Source: Merluccius polli (Eukaryota > Chordata > Actinopteri > Gadiformes > Merlucciidae). Taken from it: a stretch of 64,000 nucleotides of DNA. The stretch lies in the NCBI GenBank assembly GCA_030340625.1, contig JAOPHQ010002900.1:53098-117097 (forward strand), read 5' to 3'. Positions 51,282 to 59,933 of this stretch are shown one piece after another. The position numbers and the translations under genes were made by a program. Each line of letters begins with the position of its first letter. The first letter of the stretch is position 1. The notes beneath the pieces were generated by a model, which was not told where the DNA came from, searched no databases, and saw only the letters and a program-made list of their open reading frames with translations.

Positions 51282-53523
51282 CACTTTATTGTTTTTTGTT
51301 CAGAAGGTGTGTTTTTATTTAGTTTATGATTTTGCACTGATTTATTTCAAGAGGCCAAATATGTTTGCACTACCACTGTTGTTTACATTCTATTTGTATT
51401 GTTTTAAAACTGTGAAAATATAGTTTAAATTTATTTGGAGAAGAATCTGTTATTTTGCACATTTTGAAAAAAATAATTATTGAATGATAATCTGTTTCTC
51501 ATGTAGTCTATACCCTAACCATAACCGCACATTTTGGGGGTTTGACACAAAATTTAAACCTGAAATTGGGGGGTTAGACCCAAAAATGGGGGGTTTGGCA
51601 CGCGGCCAAGAGGTGTCCCTTATTTGAAACTCTGGGAGTTGGCAACCCTACTTCTCTCTAATGTACATGTTCCACGAAAATCACTACGTGATTTGACGAA
51701 TAAAACTGTATATTTTGTGAGGCAATGGACTGGCCTAAATACACATACAACACGCAACATCATATTTCATAATAAGAGTGAGGGTGGTCTAGGTGTTCCT
51801 GACTTTGAGTGGACATATATCGCTACGAGGCTTTCCCACCTCGTAAATATGCTTAATAATGATGACAAATATGTCAGAGAGCTTGCCCGAGCTTCTCTGT
51901 TTTTGGACCTAAAAAGACGCAAGGTCCCCTGGCACGTGGGGCGGAGCCTAATTTCCTGGGCTTTAAGAGGAAACCCAGTGGAAAACTGGACAGCCGCTCT
52001 CCTGGCTTCGGTGTGTGGTCAGACGGCCCGATTTGAACGATCTCTGCTGCTGGGCTGGTGTTACCCTGGAGTGGATGGGGTCTGACTCTGAGGCCGTGGA
52101 GGTCTCAGAGGAGATTATATCTGACCCCAACATCTCTGTCGGAGCAACTGTGAATGTCTGTGGGACACAACATCTACTCCCATTGAGAAACGCTCGAGGT
52201 CACCTCTTAGAAGCACAACAACGAAGGTGGTGGCAGCAATGGACTGTGATGTGTTCTTTTAGGAAGAAGGCTGCCGACTCAGGATCGCTTTAACTCACTT
52301 TATTTGTTTAACTTTAGGTCTATTATCTATCAAGTAAATAGAGAAGAATTGTAAAATTCACGCGCGTGGAGCTCCCCTTAGCTGGGTATCTGTCCAGATA
52401 CGCTGCCTGGGGGGTTTCTGTCTTCCCCCCGGATCTGTAGTTTGGTAGTATCTGGGCAGGCGTGGCCTCTATGACGCACACTATGCTCTGATTGGCTAGA
52501 GTTGAGCGCCCGCCCCCAGTGTATTATGTGTGCCGCCATCTGGTGACCAGGTGCGGTTAATACAACTTATATATTTATTTCTATTCCTTTGTGGCTATGT
52601 GAGGATATTACAGCCTGTGGATACATATGTTATTATTTATTCTTAACAGGACTAAGCTGAGACTTCAAGGGAAGACTGCGTGTCTCCCAGCTGCAGACCA
52701 CTCTGTCTCACATACTGTGCTCTGGATGAGAACATTGTCACATTTGCTATAAAAGCGAGACTGCAGGTCCTACCAACTAAGCTGAACCTCTCCATCTGGT
52801 TTCCAGGCAGTCATGCTCCTTACTGTATACATCATGGCAGTGAACAAATAGCTGAAACCATGTCTCACATCTTAAATGGTTGCCATGTTTACAGGGGGCT
52901 CTACATATGTAGGCATGACAGAATTGTGGATTTGATATCAGCAGATATCTTATCTATATTCAGGTCCACCATCATGCTGTATAAACATTCTACTGTAAAG
53001 CCGAGCATGTTCAGCCTGTGTAATAATGTTTCATTGTTCTCTAATGTAACAGCTAACACTCCTGATGTTGTTGTTGTTAATGAAAATCACAGAGAGGTGT
53101 TCATTCTGGAGGTCGGCTGTACCTTTGATTACAGCCTAGAGGAGGCCTTTCTAACCAAAGTGCTGAAATATCAGCAGCTGAAGCAGACCGTCTCTCAGCT
53201 AGGCTACAAATGTAAACTTCTAATTTTTATATTTGGTAGTCTGGGGAATGTGCACAAGCTGGTTGTGAGGGGCCTTCAGATGGCCGGCCTCTCCAAAAGA
53301 AGAGCTAAACAGTTAGCCAGGTACTGCTCAGTTTCGGCTATTATTGGAAGCCGCTCAGTCTGGAGAAGACGATGTTTTCTGTATCCTTGAAGGATGTCTG
53401 CTTTCTATCTGACCTGTGTATATATATATATATATACCTGTATGTATACATCATATATATGTTACTGTGTTCAGCCGCCAGGCACTGTGTATGTGTGTTT
53501 GGTAGGGTAGCTAGCTGATAGTG

Positions 53524-53554
<31 letters not shown>

Positions 53555-55070
53555 GTAGGGTAGTGAGCTGATAGCGGTGTGTGTGTGTGGGCTCGGTTTA
53601 TTATTTATTTTATGGTGAAAGCCCGGTGATCGGCATGTTAAAGTTTCCAATTGTATTAGTGGCAATATTTTAGTTTGTAATGATAATATATATTTATATC
53701 ATGTCGCTTTCTGGGAAAGTATTTAATTCAAACACCTGTATGACCAGTTTAACATAGATAGATAGTATAGAGAGAGGACATTCGATTATTGTATTTTCAT
53801 CATCTCTAACTAATCCTTACCTCTTCTCAACAGACTGATTTCCATCTTTAAAGCTAACAGGTTTATCCATAGACCGGTCACTCTTCATGGAGACACAGCT
53901 GGGTCCAGGGGAGTCTGCTCTCTCCTGCTGGACTCTTCCAGAAAAACAAGAAGCAGGATTATTCTAGGTTTTAGAATGGTTTTAGTAATAAACTTGGCTA
54001 TTTAGCAGCTATTTCAATGTTTAAATGAGGTCAAAAGATACCACAAAACTTTCCCTACTAATAAACATGAATAGAACAGGTTGCAATGTTTTTTCCTTTT
54101 ATGATAATCCGTCTCCCTCAATAGCGCCTGTGTGATTTCTCCTCAGGTGAATAGCGCCAGTCCTGCTGTGCATTTTCATCAAAACTTTGCACAATGTTCA
54201 AACCACCTTATTAGCTTTGTGATAACTAGAAGTCGGCCGACTCTCATACTATGGAGGCCGTGTGTCTTCAGAAACTTGTAGGCTACACTAAAGCTCTGCA
54301 GTAACAGAGTCGGACAGATGAGTGGATCCGATAGCCACTGACGTCCCGCAGCAACCCTACATGATATTGTAGGTTTGCGTTATTAAAATAACACTGTAGA
54401 AATAAAATGGAAAAACAGAAAAAGATGAGTTGATAAAAACGTGATTCTGCAGCAGTGGTGTCCGCCGCTACGATTCAGGCAGGGAAAGATTTGCACTATG
54501 AAATGACTTTTTATCTTTTTTTCTCTCCGATGATTGCTCCCCAAATATTACCAATTTATCGATTATCTATCGACCAGCCACTCTTCATGGAGACACGGGT
54601 ACAGAGTCTGCTCTCTGGACTCTTCTACAGAAACAATGACAACCATCTGGACATGTGGAGGCTTGGCTGTTGTATTCTCATCATCATGTAGCCCAGCGAT
54701 CGACTGAAACATGTCCTTCCTCTAATGTGCATTCACTACTTTCTCTTGGAGAAGGCTATTTGTGTCTATTTATTACAATAATGTCTGCGTGTGTGATGAG
54801 GTGACTGTGAGGTGGAAGGTGTGCTGACTGTTTTGGGGAGGAAGAGAAAGAGAGACAGGGGGTCAAGAGCTGAGGACCACTGGGTCCACACAGACTATAT
54901 TGTTTAGTCTGCTGCAGATCACAGAAGAGTTCTGCCTTGAAGTGATAGCAGTGTGTGTGTGTGTGTGTGTTATGGTAGCAATCTGATAGCGGTGTGTGTG
55001 TGTGTTATGGTAGCAAGCTGATAGCGGTGTGTGTGTGTGTGTGTGTGTGTGTTATGGTAGCAAGCTGATC

Positions 55071-55108
<38 letters not shown>

Positions 55109-55125
55109 GGTAGCGAGCTGATAGC

Positions 55126-55167
<42 letters not shown>

Positions 55168-56073
55168 CTCGGTTTATTATTTATTTTATGATGAAAGCCC
55201 GGTGATCGGCATGTTAAAGTTTCCAATTGTATAAGTGGCAATATTTTAGTTTGTATTGATAATATATATTTATATATGTGACCGGGTATAACACAGATAG
55301 ATAACATAGATAGATAGTATAGAGAGAGGACATTCGATGATTGTATTTTTATCATCTCTAACTAATCCTTACCTCTTCTCAACAGACTGATTTCCATCTT
55401 TAAACTCTTCAGGTATACCCATAGACCAGTCACTCTTCATGAAGACACAGCTGGGTCCAGGGGAGTCTGCTCTCTCCTGCTGGACTCTTCTAGAAATACA
55501 AGAACCACGATTTATGGACATTCGATAGATGCTATATCTTTATAATGTCTAATAAATCCTTACCTCTTCTCAATAGACTGATTTCCATCTTTAAAGCTAA
55601 CAGGTAAACCCATAGAGTGGTCACTCTTCAAGGAGACACAGCTGGGTCCAGGGGAGTCTGCTCTCTCCTGCTGGACTCTTCTAGAAATACAAGAACCACG
55701 ATTTATGGACATTCGATAGATGCTATATCTTTATAATGTCTTATAAATCCTTACCTCTTCTCAATAGACTGATTTCCATCTTTAAAGCTAACAGGTAAAC
55801 CCATAGAGTGGTCACTCTTCATGGAGACACAGCTGGGTCCAGGGGAGTCTGCTCTCTCCTGCTGCTCTGGGCTTCAACACAACACACACACAGCTTTTAC
55901 TCAGACTCATGATGGTGTGATGATATACTGTATCACTGCTGAGCTCTGAGGTGGACAACAGTCACACACAGTTAGAGATCCTCTTCTTACCTCTTAGCTC
56001 TGCTGTGGCGGCCATGTTCCCCAGACAGAGTGGTTTTAGAGGGAGGACCCCCCTCCTCTGTCTCCTCATCCAT
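31654..56073 (-). CDS. NLR2: NLRC3-like FISNA-NACHT-LRR-B30.2 gene, complete model
   Basis: My model has exons at 55991-56073, 55755-55871, 55564-55680, 55373-55489, 53821-53934, 49575-49644, 49158-49428, 47067-48864, 46630-46803, 46226-46399, 45834-46007, 42570-42743, 42210-42386, 41986-42032 and 31654-32210. The total is 4,164 bp, encoding 1,387 residues. GT-AG signals are present throughout and no frame conflict was found. Domain order: N-terminal repeats, acidic helical segment, FISNA, NACHT (Walker A and B intact), winged helix/HD2, five LRR exons, linker, B30.2. The product is expected to be cytosolic and to sense ligand through LRR and B30.2. No CARD or pyrin domain is seen. Introns hold a Gypsy, two foldback or hAT-like elements, an RLE LINE and minisatellites. 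Confidence 0.85.
32211..32646. other. Intron upstream of the B30.2 exon, with (ATC)n and poly-C
   Basis: Unique-looking sequence to about 32,580, then (ATC)n and a run of about 30 C (about 32,617-32,646). The C run joins directly to the truncated Gypsy 2 LTR, whose intact copy has a shorter C run at the same place. The homopolymer therefore grew inside the LTR. Confidence 0.7.
32647..32697 (-). repeat. Gypsy 2 truncated 3' LTR
   Basis: GTACATACCCTAGCTATAGA through CACTACA matches the end of the intact LTR at 36,738-36,901. Beyond the poly-C the match is lost. The internal side shows a polypurine tract on the minus strand (GCTAAAAGGGGGGA, 32,698-32,712). Confidence 0.85.
33116..33310 (-). pseudogene. 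Gypsy 2 integrase C-terminal part, out of frame
   Basis: The frame reads KQILSKNQDHQRALLTYRTT, then HGASPAELLMGRKMRS, typical of the end of a Gypsy integrase. It is separated from the main pol frame by frameshifts within 33,310-33,440. Confidence 0.85.
33307..35373 (-). pseudogene. Gypsy 2 pol: RT, RNase H, integrase (frameshifted)
   Basis: The frame has RT blocks VVVPKPNGNIRICVDLTRLN, FSKLDATSGFWQIPL and LPFGISSAPEHF, and the catalytic box CHADDILVFG (xxDD retained, Ala before DD). RNase H follows (VSADASSYGLGGVLMQ, RTDHKPLISLL), then the integrase zinc region (HHGHQGMTKC to CEVC) and core start (VIDYFSRYIEV). After MTDNG the frame departs from integrase sequence, so there is a frameshift. 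The upstream join to gag-protease is also out of frame and appears shortened. Confidence 0.93.
35334..36560 (-). pseudogene. Gypsy 2 gag-protease frame
   Basis: The frame begins MDQIFTIPPPGSFNF and WTQWLRRFERF (capsid-like gag). It has two zinc knuckles, CKRCGRSPQHAWKQC (CX2CX5HX4C) and CRKCKKKGHFAAVC (CX2CX4HX4C). A retropepsin-type protease follows with FKLDTGAAVTAIP and a LPLLGLPA region. After VKLMFPKV the frame runs into unrelated residues and stops at 35,334, overlapping the pol frame by about 40 bp. The ORF is intact within gag but the polyprotein is not. Confidence 0.92.
36738..36901 (-). repeat. Gypsy 2 intact 5' LTR, 164 bp
   Basis: TGTTGAATG...ACTACA on the plus strand, giving TG...CA ends. 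Immediately inside (36,737 downward on the minus strand) is TGGTGTCAGAAGTGGGATG, a primer-binding-site-like sequence. Confidence 0.88.
36902..37090. repeat. ACATAC-rich low-complexity sequence, left part
   Basis: The tract consists of degenerate ACATACGTACACATAC-type units. The same kind of sequence resumes at 38,322-38,560, so the element at 37,091 inserted into this tract. Confidence 0.75.
37761..38149. mobile_element. Nested foldback element with telomere-like core
   Basis: CGTTCTCATCCCAACTCGTA at 37,761 pairs with its complement ending at 38,149, with more than 50 bp of near-perfect outer arm. An inner pair includes GCAGAGTCTACAGCGTCC and its complement. A telomere-like tract fills the middle. 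Confidence 0.82.
37956..38017. repeat. Interstitial telomere-like repeats (CTAACC)n
   Basis: About ten hexamers of CTAACC, three replaced by ATAACC. CCCTAA is the vertebrate telomere repeat. Its position inside a foldback element suggests it is transposon sequence and not a fusion scar. Confidence 0.85.
38322..39033. other. Low-complexity ACATAC tract and (AAT)n, no gene
   Basis: Degenerate ACATACGTAC sequence to about 38,560, then unremarkable sequence, then (AAT)n at 38,875-38,922. The right edge is the breakpoint of duplication unit 2. Confidence 0.75.
39733..41694. mobile_element. Foldback element, 1,962 bp, 6-bp target duplication (unit 2)
   Basis: Same family as 8,449-10,416, in the NLR2 3' region. 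It has TATGGGGTCAGAACAG ends and the 6-bp AGGTCA duplicated at 39,727-39,732 and 41,695-41,700. The empty site in unit 1 is CCATGGCCAGGTCACTCCC near 2,570. An A18-20 tract marks the inner end of the left arm (about 40,300-40,319). Confidence 0.93.
41986..42032 (-). CDS. NLR2 47-bp linker exon
   Basis: Reads SVEHGGVGRLKPALKK and ends in one base (T) before GTAAGT. With the B30.2 exon start this forms a Tyr codon, giving the KKYAC-type junction expected in the family. Confidence 0.83.
42210..42386 (-). CDS. NLR2 terminal LRR exon, 177 bp
   Basis: Begins LSGCMVTQEGCASLASAL. Donor GTATGG; the acceptor TGTAG sits at the end of a (TG)n run about 80 bp long (42,389-42,467 on the plus strand), twice the unit 1 length. 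Differences from NLR1 include SAC to SGC and GDSG to GGSG. Confidence 0.9.
42570..42743 (-). CDS. NLR2 isolated 174-bp LRR exon
   Basis: Encodes LNGCHLSERCCEALASVL and LLSTGLGSPHCRLETL. Same splice signals and phase as the clustered LRR exons. It is separated from them by the hAT-like host element. Confidence 0.92.
43094..44075 (-). CDS. Possible two-exon mini-gene, ESRVEEQ-repeat protein (unit 2)
   Basis: Exon 1 (44075-44010) matches the unit 1 copy, with ATG and a GTAATG donor. The 3' splice region was rearranged; the best acceptor is AGACAG at 43,805, in phase 0, giving VGVVEQESRV... to the same ERGQKEMREERK stop at 43,094. The product would be about 258 residues. Within the array two non-triplet length changes shift the frame and then restore it (RRAEWSRRAEW segment). 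This may be selection, but it is also easy by chance because the repeat lacks stops in all frames. Confidence 0.35.
43131..43798. repeat. 18/21-bp minisatellite (unit 2)
   Basis: Same units as 4,240-4,793, about 115 bp longer, with CCACC variants where unit 1 has CTACT. One compressed unit (TCTGCTCCTCCACTC) and one CTCCCCTGCTCC join break the triplet periodicity. Confidence 0.95.
44250..44600. repeat. Dispersed repeat, copy 2 of 3
   Basis: Matches 5,150-5,480 and 57,415-57,760 from ACATGTCATCATGTAAATAT onward. Confidence 0.8.
45834..46803 (-). CDS. NLR2 cluster of three 174-bp LRR exons
   Basis: In gene order the exons are 46630-46803, 46226-46399 and 45834-46007. Modules repeat every 392 and 404 bp. 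Variants include LREVDLSTN in the middle exon, SGVELL in the last and HCTLETL in the first. Two modules fewer than NLR1; the 392-bp spacing between the last two is kept in both genes, which helps align which modules were gained or lost. Confidence 0.93.
47067..48864 (-). CDS. NLR2 FISNA-NACHT exon, 1,798 bp
   Basis: Paralogue of 12,739-14,536 with identical length and splice sites (acceptor TTCATTCAG, donor CT|GTAGGT). Walker A GVAGIGKT and Walker B VVFILDGLDE are intact, as is FVHLSFQEFLAAL. Replacements cluster around EAGLCRYERF, DECRLPLDSQKN and TTYQEGEEIPN and near the C-terminal SLSTESLSPGQ. Antisense ORFs at 47,852-48,457 are shadows. Confidence 0.96.
49158..49428 (-). CDS. NLR2 271-bp exon preceding FISNA
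   Basis: Reads HAFLDKELKKLWRGHFPDYP, then REEDKEVVDGEEEEQRRR and LKQEELADSLQS. Donor A|GTAAGAG. The upstream intron lacks the 1.2-kb hAT present in NLR1 downstream of the corresponding exon. Confidence 0.8.
49575..49644 (-). CDS. NLR2 70-bp exon
   Basis: Ends ...VQQYPTELTK before GTGTGT. The last residues differ from NLR1 (ELIQ). Acceptor TTCTCCACAG. Confidence 0.75.
49985..50557. repeat. GT-rich minisatellite, about 13 units
   Basis: The unit is GGTAGGGTAGCTAGCTGATA followed by GCGGTG and a (TG)n of variable length. It is much larger than in NLR1 (17,040-17,240). The RLE LINE joins directly at its right edge. Confidence 0.93.
50664..51650. mobile_element. hAT element nested in the LINE, 987 bp
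   Basis: Ends TAGGGTTGCCAACCGTCCCG and GGGAGTTGGCAACCCTA, flanked by the 8-bp duplication CTTCTCTC (50,656-50,663 and 51,651-51,658). Removing it with one duplication restores the LINE reading frame. It contains (CA)n at 51,242-51,280 and no transposase frame. Confidence 0.93.
52680..53390 (+). pseudogene. RLE-LINE C-terminal zinc-knuckle and endonuclease
   Basis: The frame has a Cys/His cluster, CIHHGSEQIAETMSHILNGC, followed by ANTPDVVVVNENHREVFILE, VGCTFDYSLEEAF and VLKYQQL. The PD...D/E...KY pattern is the restriction-like endonuclease of R2/R4/HERO-type LINEs. The frame is intact to the stop but lacks a start with the rest of the protein, so it is a fragment. Confidence 0.85.
53500..53590. 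repeat. GT-rich minisatellite remnant after the LINE
   Basis: Two units of the GGTAGGGTAGCTAGCTGATA family resume after the LINE, consistent with insertion into the array. Confidence 0.85.
53821..53934 (-). CDS. NLR2 N-terminal repeat exon 4 (114 bp) with altered acceptor
   Basis: The exon reads VQQERADSPGPSCVSMKSDR followed by SMDKPVSFKDGNQSVEKR. Sibling exons use TTCTAG as acceptor; here it is TTCTGG. The next AG, three bases downstream (GAAG), keeps phase and shortens the exon to 114 bp. If that AG is not used, the exon would be skipped in frame. Confidence 0.75.
54560..54635 (-). pseudogene. Relic of an N-terminal repeat exon (unit 2)
   Basis: Counterpart of 18,215-18,290 with the same internal deletion. 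It confirms that the decay is older than the duplication. Confidence 0.7.
54945..55165. repeat. GT-rich minisatellite, TATGGTAGCAAGC variant
   Basis: The unit core is TATGGTAGCAAGCTGATAGC rather than GGTAGGGTAGCTAGC. About five units with (TG)n spacers. Confidence 0.85.
55373..55489 (-). CDS. NLR2 N-terminal repeat exon 3 (117 bp)
   Basis: Reads PSCVFMKSDWSMGIPEEFKD, a more diverged repeat (SM to FM, KPVQ to IPEE). Acceptor TTCTAG, donor GTAAGG. Confidence 0.87.
55564..55680 (-). CDS. NLR2 N-terminal repeat exon 2 (117 bp)
   Basis: Reads PSCVSLKSDHSMGLPVSFKD. It and its flanking intron closely match the neighbouring module (55,755 exon), pointing to a recent module duplication of about 190 bp. 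Confidence 0.87.
55755..55871 (-). CDS. NLR2 N-terminal repeat exon 1 (117 bp)
   Basis: Begins SPEQQERADSPGPSCVSM and ends FKDGNQSIEKR. Same first-repeat edge (PEQQ) as NLR1. Confidence 0.87.
55991..56073 (-). CDS. NLR2 start exon
   Basis: The ATG at 56,073 opens MDEETEEGGPPSKTTLSGEH, identical in design to NLR1. Donor GTAAGA. Upstream TTTGTGTCCAG is a good acceptor, supporting a 5' UTR intron. Confidence 0.88.
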
Positions 56074-56121
56074 AGTAGACTGGAGACCTGGACACAAACA
56101 CAATAGTGGGGGGCCACATAA

Positions 56122-56255
<134 letters not shown>

Positions 56256-56890
56256 CTGTATGGAGTAAAGTGCTTCCTGGTAATAACAGGACGCTATAAT
56301 AAATGTAATGTGGCTCTGGGATCTCCAAAAGACAGAAGTCACATCTCTACAGAAACTCAACAGCATTTCTAAAAGGTTGGAAACTGACGGACGTAAAAGA
56401 GTTGAAAGGGTTAAAGAGTCAGAAAGTCAACGTTTAGTGTTTAAAACAAGAGAAAGCAGCTGAATGTTGGAGTCTGCTAATATAAGGCCTCTAAGTGTCC
56501 ACATAGAGAGAGCATATGGAGAATATTAGACAGTAAAAGTATAAAGTCTGCTCAACACGACCGTTATTTTTGTGTTGAAAGGCTGTGGAAGTGAAAGTAA
56601 AAAAAAACGGAACCAGATGGCGAACTATTGGATATGTTTAGGGCGTTGTTTTTATTGAAATAAATATGAAATACTTTCCTCAATGTTTATCCTATGTGCA
56701 TTAAAATCTCCAAAAGAGTTATAAGCGAGTCATAAACGTATGAGGAAGTCAGCCATCTTTGTTGTTCAGTGGATTAAGGACGTTTCAGTTCATTAATAAA
56801 TATTAATTAATATGTTAGTACTTTAATATTAGGAGATAGAGGTGGTATATGAAGAACAATAGTAAAGTGTAGATATAGTAGGAAGCCTAC

Positions 56891-56940
56891 CTTTATGTCC
56901 TCCGTGTTACAAGAAGGAGCCGACGGAGTGACGAGAGAGG

Positions 56941-56992
<52 letters not shown>

Positions 56993-57156
56993 GAGAGAGA
57001 GAGATTGGCTCAAAGTATAGCCACACTTGTATGAGACACGCCTCTTTTCAGAGAATTTTAACACTTCTCATATTTTTTCTAAACTTTATACCGAAAGCCA
57101 GACACACATACAGGATGCGGTGCTGAAGAGAAAGTGAGACAGAGAGAGAGAGAGAC

Positions 57157-57255
<99 letters not shown>

Positions 57256-57258
57256 CAT

Positions 57259-57325
<67 letters not shown>

Positions 57326-57330
57326 TTGGC
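56891..57330. other. Candidate NLR2 non-coding exon and (GA)n tracts
   Basis: A conserved block with donor AAAG|GTAGGC on the minus strand (exon end 56,891) is followed by (GA)n at 56,939-57,004. A duplicated segment (TGGCTCA(A/C)AGTATAGCCACAC) and a second GA/GACA tract follow at about 57,130-57,325. ORFs in the GA tracts are artefacts. Confidence 0.55.
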
Positions 57331-57414
57331 TCACAGTATAGCCACACTTGTTGTATGAGACACGCCTCTTTTTATAGCATTTTAACACTTCTCATATTTG
57401 TCTTATTAATTCTT

Positions 57415-57760
57415 AATACATGTCATCATGTAAATATGAGCATTCCTTCCAGGTGATGGGACCTATTGGCTCAGAATCAGTGCAGGTCAGGATCATACTT
57501 GTTTTATGAGACACAACTCTTACTTTTTTTTTTCTTTCTTTTTTTTAAAATCAAATCTTAACATTCTTCATATTTTTTTAAATAAACGTTGAATACATTT
57601 AATACCAACGTTTCATTTTGAAAACTGGACGTTTCCACACGCTGCAGTAAGCTAGCGCTGACTTTCCCAGTTGTCTCAAAGTATTTACCGTAATGTCGGC
57701 AATAAGGCGCACTTGAAAATGTCGGCGCGGCTGCTGGACCACACGGAACCGAGACGGCTG
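57415..57760. repeat. Dispersed repeat, copy 3 of 3
   Basis: Third copy of the segment at 5,150-5,480 and 44,250-44,600, here upstream of NLR2 and absent from the corresponding place in unit 1. Confidence 0.8.
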
Positions 57761-57993
57761 TCTGGACCGCAGTGCTCTCGCTACGAAGGGAAGAAGACAG
57801 TTCTAGCCCAGAGCTATGGAGAGAACATGTTATGAGAGAACATGTTATGAGAGAACATGAACATCTATGTTCTCCTTATAGCTCTGGTTCTACCATAGAC
57901 ATCTCATACAGAGACGGAGCGTCGAGCGCTACTGCCTACTGGCGCTGACGAGACGCGGGGCCGCCATCTTGGAGTGGCAATCCGCTCCACTCA

Positions 57994-59048
57994 GTCAGTA
58001 CATTTACATGCACAGATTAATTCGATTAAAGCCATAGCTCGTCTATGCTCCGCAATTGGACAACTGCAATTGTCTGCGTATACATGGCGGTGAGTAAATC
58101 GATTCATTGGCCGAAGCGTGTCATGCCCCCCCGGTAGGCTACGATAGGTGGCGCTGTGCCCATTTCAACTAGTGGTAATAGAGCCACCGGTTGACCTCTT
58201 TACGTCACCAGCAACAACAAACGCATTCGAGAAATATGAAAATATGAAAAACATGGACTTATAATTCAGCCTTGGGTTAAATCGAAGCGTAGTGTGTACT
58301 GAATGCACGTTGATGAAGATACACTCCTTATAGGGGTAACTACATTGGCACGGCACCGGCTTCCTCCATCTTCTGCGCCACCTTTTTAAATAAATCGCCG
58401 ACCCAAAGTTAGTGTACAGCTGTCTGCTGAAAACATATTTCTCCCACCAGAACAGCCCTGAATGAATGAATAAAGATCGTAAACACGTCGGGAGAAAAAA
58501 ACATTTATTTTGACAGATGTGCCCGAAGTCACTACTTTACAACCTCGTTGATGACCCACATTTAGAAAAACATGTACTTTTAATTCAGCCTTGGGTGAAA
58601 TGGATCGTAGTGTCCGCGTGCTTCCAGCTTTAATGAATGCCATGCGCGCTCCCGCGGCCGGGACACAATTCTTATAGGGGGTAACTAATTCACCGGCTTC
58701 CTCCATCTTCTGCGCCACCTTTTTAAATAAATCGCCGTTTCTCGTTATCCCTTATCCGACGGCGACAACAACAACAACCTGACTATCGTCTCTTTCTACT
58801 TCCGGCTCACGGCCCCGGGAAGAGATCTCGAGCATGCGCAGAACGCAATTCAACGCACGGTCCAATTCGATTGGCTACATGCACGCTTAGCTCGACTATG
58901 AATCGCATAATCTAGGGGTCTTAACTCGACTATGAGTAAGCCGATTTGAGTTTAGCTCGACTAAGGTGTATATGCATCTTCCTAATCCAATCATAGTTGG
59001 ACTAAGCCAATAAGTCGACTTTCTTGAGTGTCATGTAAACGTACTGAG
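57994..59048. mobile_element. Non-autonomous element with CAGTACRTTTACATG ends
   Basis: CAGTACATTTACATGCAC near 57,994 and GTCATGTAAACGTACTGAG near 59,030-59,048 are inverted repeats. Inside, two related blocks (58,235-58,398 and 58,565-58,737) share TTCAGCCTTGGGT and TCCATCTTCTGCGCCACC, an internal tandem duplication of about 335-bp period. No transposase is found. The short ORFs are not convincing. Confidence 0.65.
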
Positions 59049-59089
59049 TGTCATTCGTTCGGCAGGAGGAGCAATGAACTGTCAGCGCA

Positions 59090-59509
59090 TTTAATTAATC
59101 ACACCTCACTGAATACCACTGATTAATTAATCACACCTCACTGAATACCACTGATTAATTAATCACACCTCACTGAATACCACTGATTAATTAATCACAC
59201 CTCACTGAATACCACTGATTAATTAATCACACCTCACTGAATACCATTGATTAATTAATCACACCTCACTGAATACCACTGATTAATTAATCACACCTCA
59301 CTGAATACCACTGATTAATTAATCACACCTCACTGAATACCACTGATTAATTAATCACACCTCACTGAATACCACTGATTAATTAATCACACCTCACTGA
59401 ATACCACTGATTAATTAATCACACCTCACTGAATACCACTGATTAATTAATCACACCTCACTGAATACCACTGATTAATTAATCACACCTCACTGAATAC
59501 CACTGATTT
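59090..59509. repeat. 32-bp satellite array (unit 2), about 13 units
   Basis: Same unit as 22,739-23,262 and the same right boundary (GATTTTCGCGGTGTTTTGTC). It is shorter and has a single CCATTGATT variant. Confidence 0.97.
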
Positions 59510-59600
59510 TCGCGGTGTTTTGTCATACGTGGTGTCGCTATGATAAAGGACACATGTTTTGGCGTGTAATATTATTTTCACGAAATACAACCAATAGTAC

Positions 59601-59851
59601 TGTGGCGACCGGTGCGGGAGGAATGAGACAGGAGCCCAGGGTTACATGTTTACGCAACTCCCGTGCCCCATACACCGCACGACCCCGGGAGTTGCCTTTA
59701 TTTGTACACCCATACACACAGACAGAAACACGGCACACCTGACAAACACAACTAGGACCCTCACTCACGGTCCAACCCCTACCCGAGATTCACCATAGGG
59801 TCCAACCCCTTGCGCAGGACCCCCATAGGGGGCATGGCCGTGATCGCCACA
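59601..59851 (-). repeat. LTR of a truncated LTR retrotransposon, 251 bp
   Basis: TGTGGCGACCGG...CGATCGCCACA-type ends (TG...CA). On the minus strand it is preceded by a polypurine tract (CAGGGGGGAGC, 59,852 upward), so it is a 3' LTR. Only about 80 bp of internal sequence remains before the palindrome at 59,934. Unit 1 lacks it. Confidence 0.8.
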
Positions 59852-59933
59852 CAGCTCCCCCCTGAGGGGTCAGTCGTCCCCGACGACCCCCTCACCCGAC
59901 ACATAGTCCCTCAAATGTTCGTCGAGCCGGCGG

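Larger units (their letters stand above)
50558..53485 (+). mobile_element. 5'-truncated RLE-type LINE (R2/R4/HERO-like)
   Basis: A plus-strand LINE 3' part, antisense to NLR2, with its 5' end in the GT minisatellite. The first frame (about 50,558-50,663, then 51,651-52,085) shows MKLEAVRAIALAKVQHLL, and RQWTGLNTHTTRNIIFHNKS followed by GGLGVPDFEWTYIATRLSHL, the post-RT region of R2-like elements. It is split by a hAT and then frameshifted near 52,080. About 350 bp (52,300-52,660) of unassigned sequence interrupts it before the endonuclease frame. A tail of TA repeats ends near 53,485. Confidence 0.82.

Noticed and set aside
57086..57388. Ser/Leu-rich ORFs upstream of NLR2
   Set aside because: Translations of (GA)n and GACA repeats.
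58386..58718. 110-residue minus ORF starting MAQKMEEAGELV
   Set aside because: It lies within an internally duplicated part of a non-autonomous element. The second block has no matching frame and no domain is evident.
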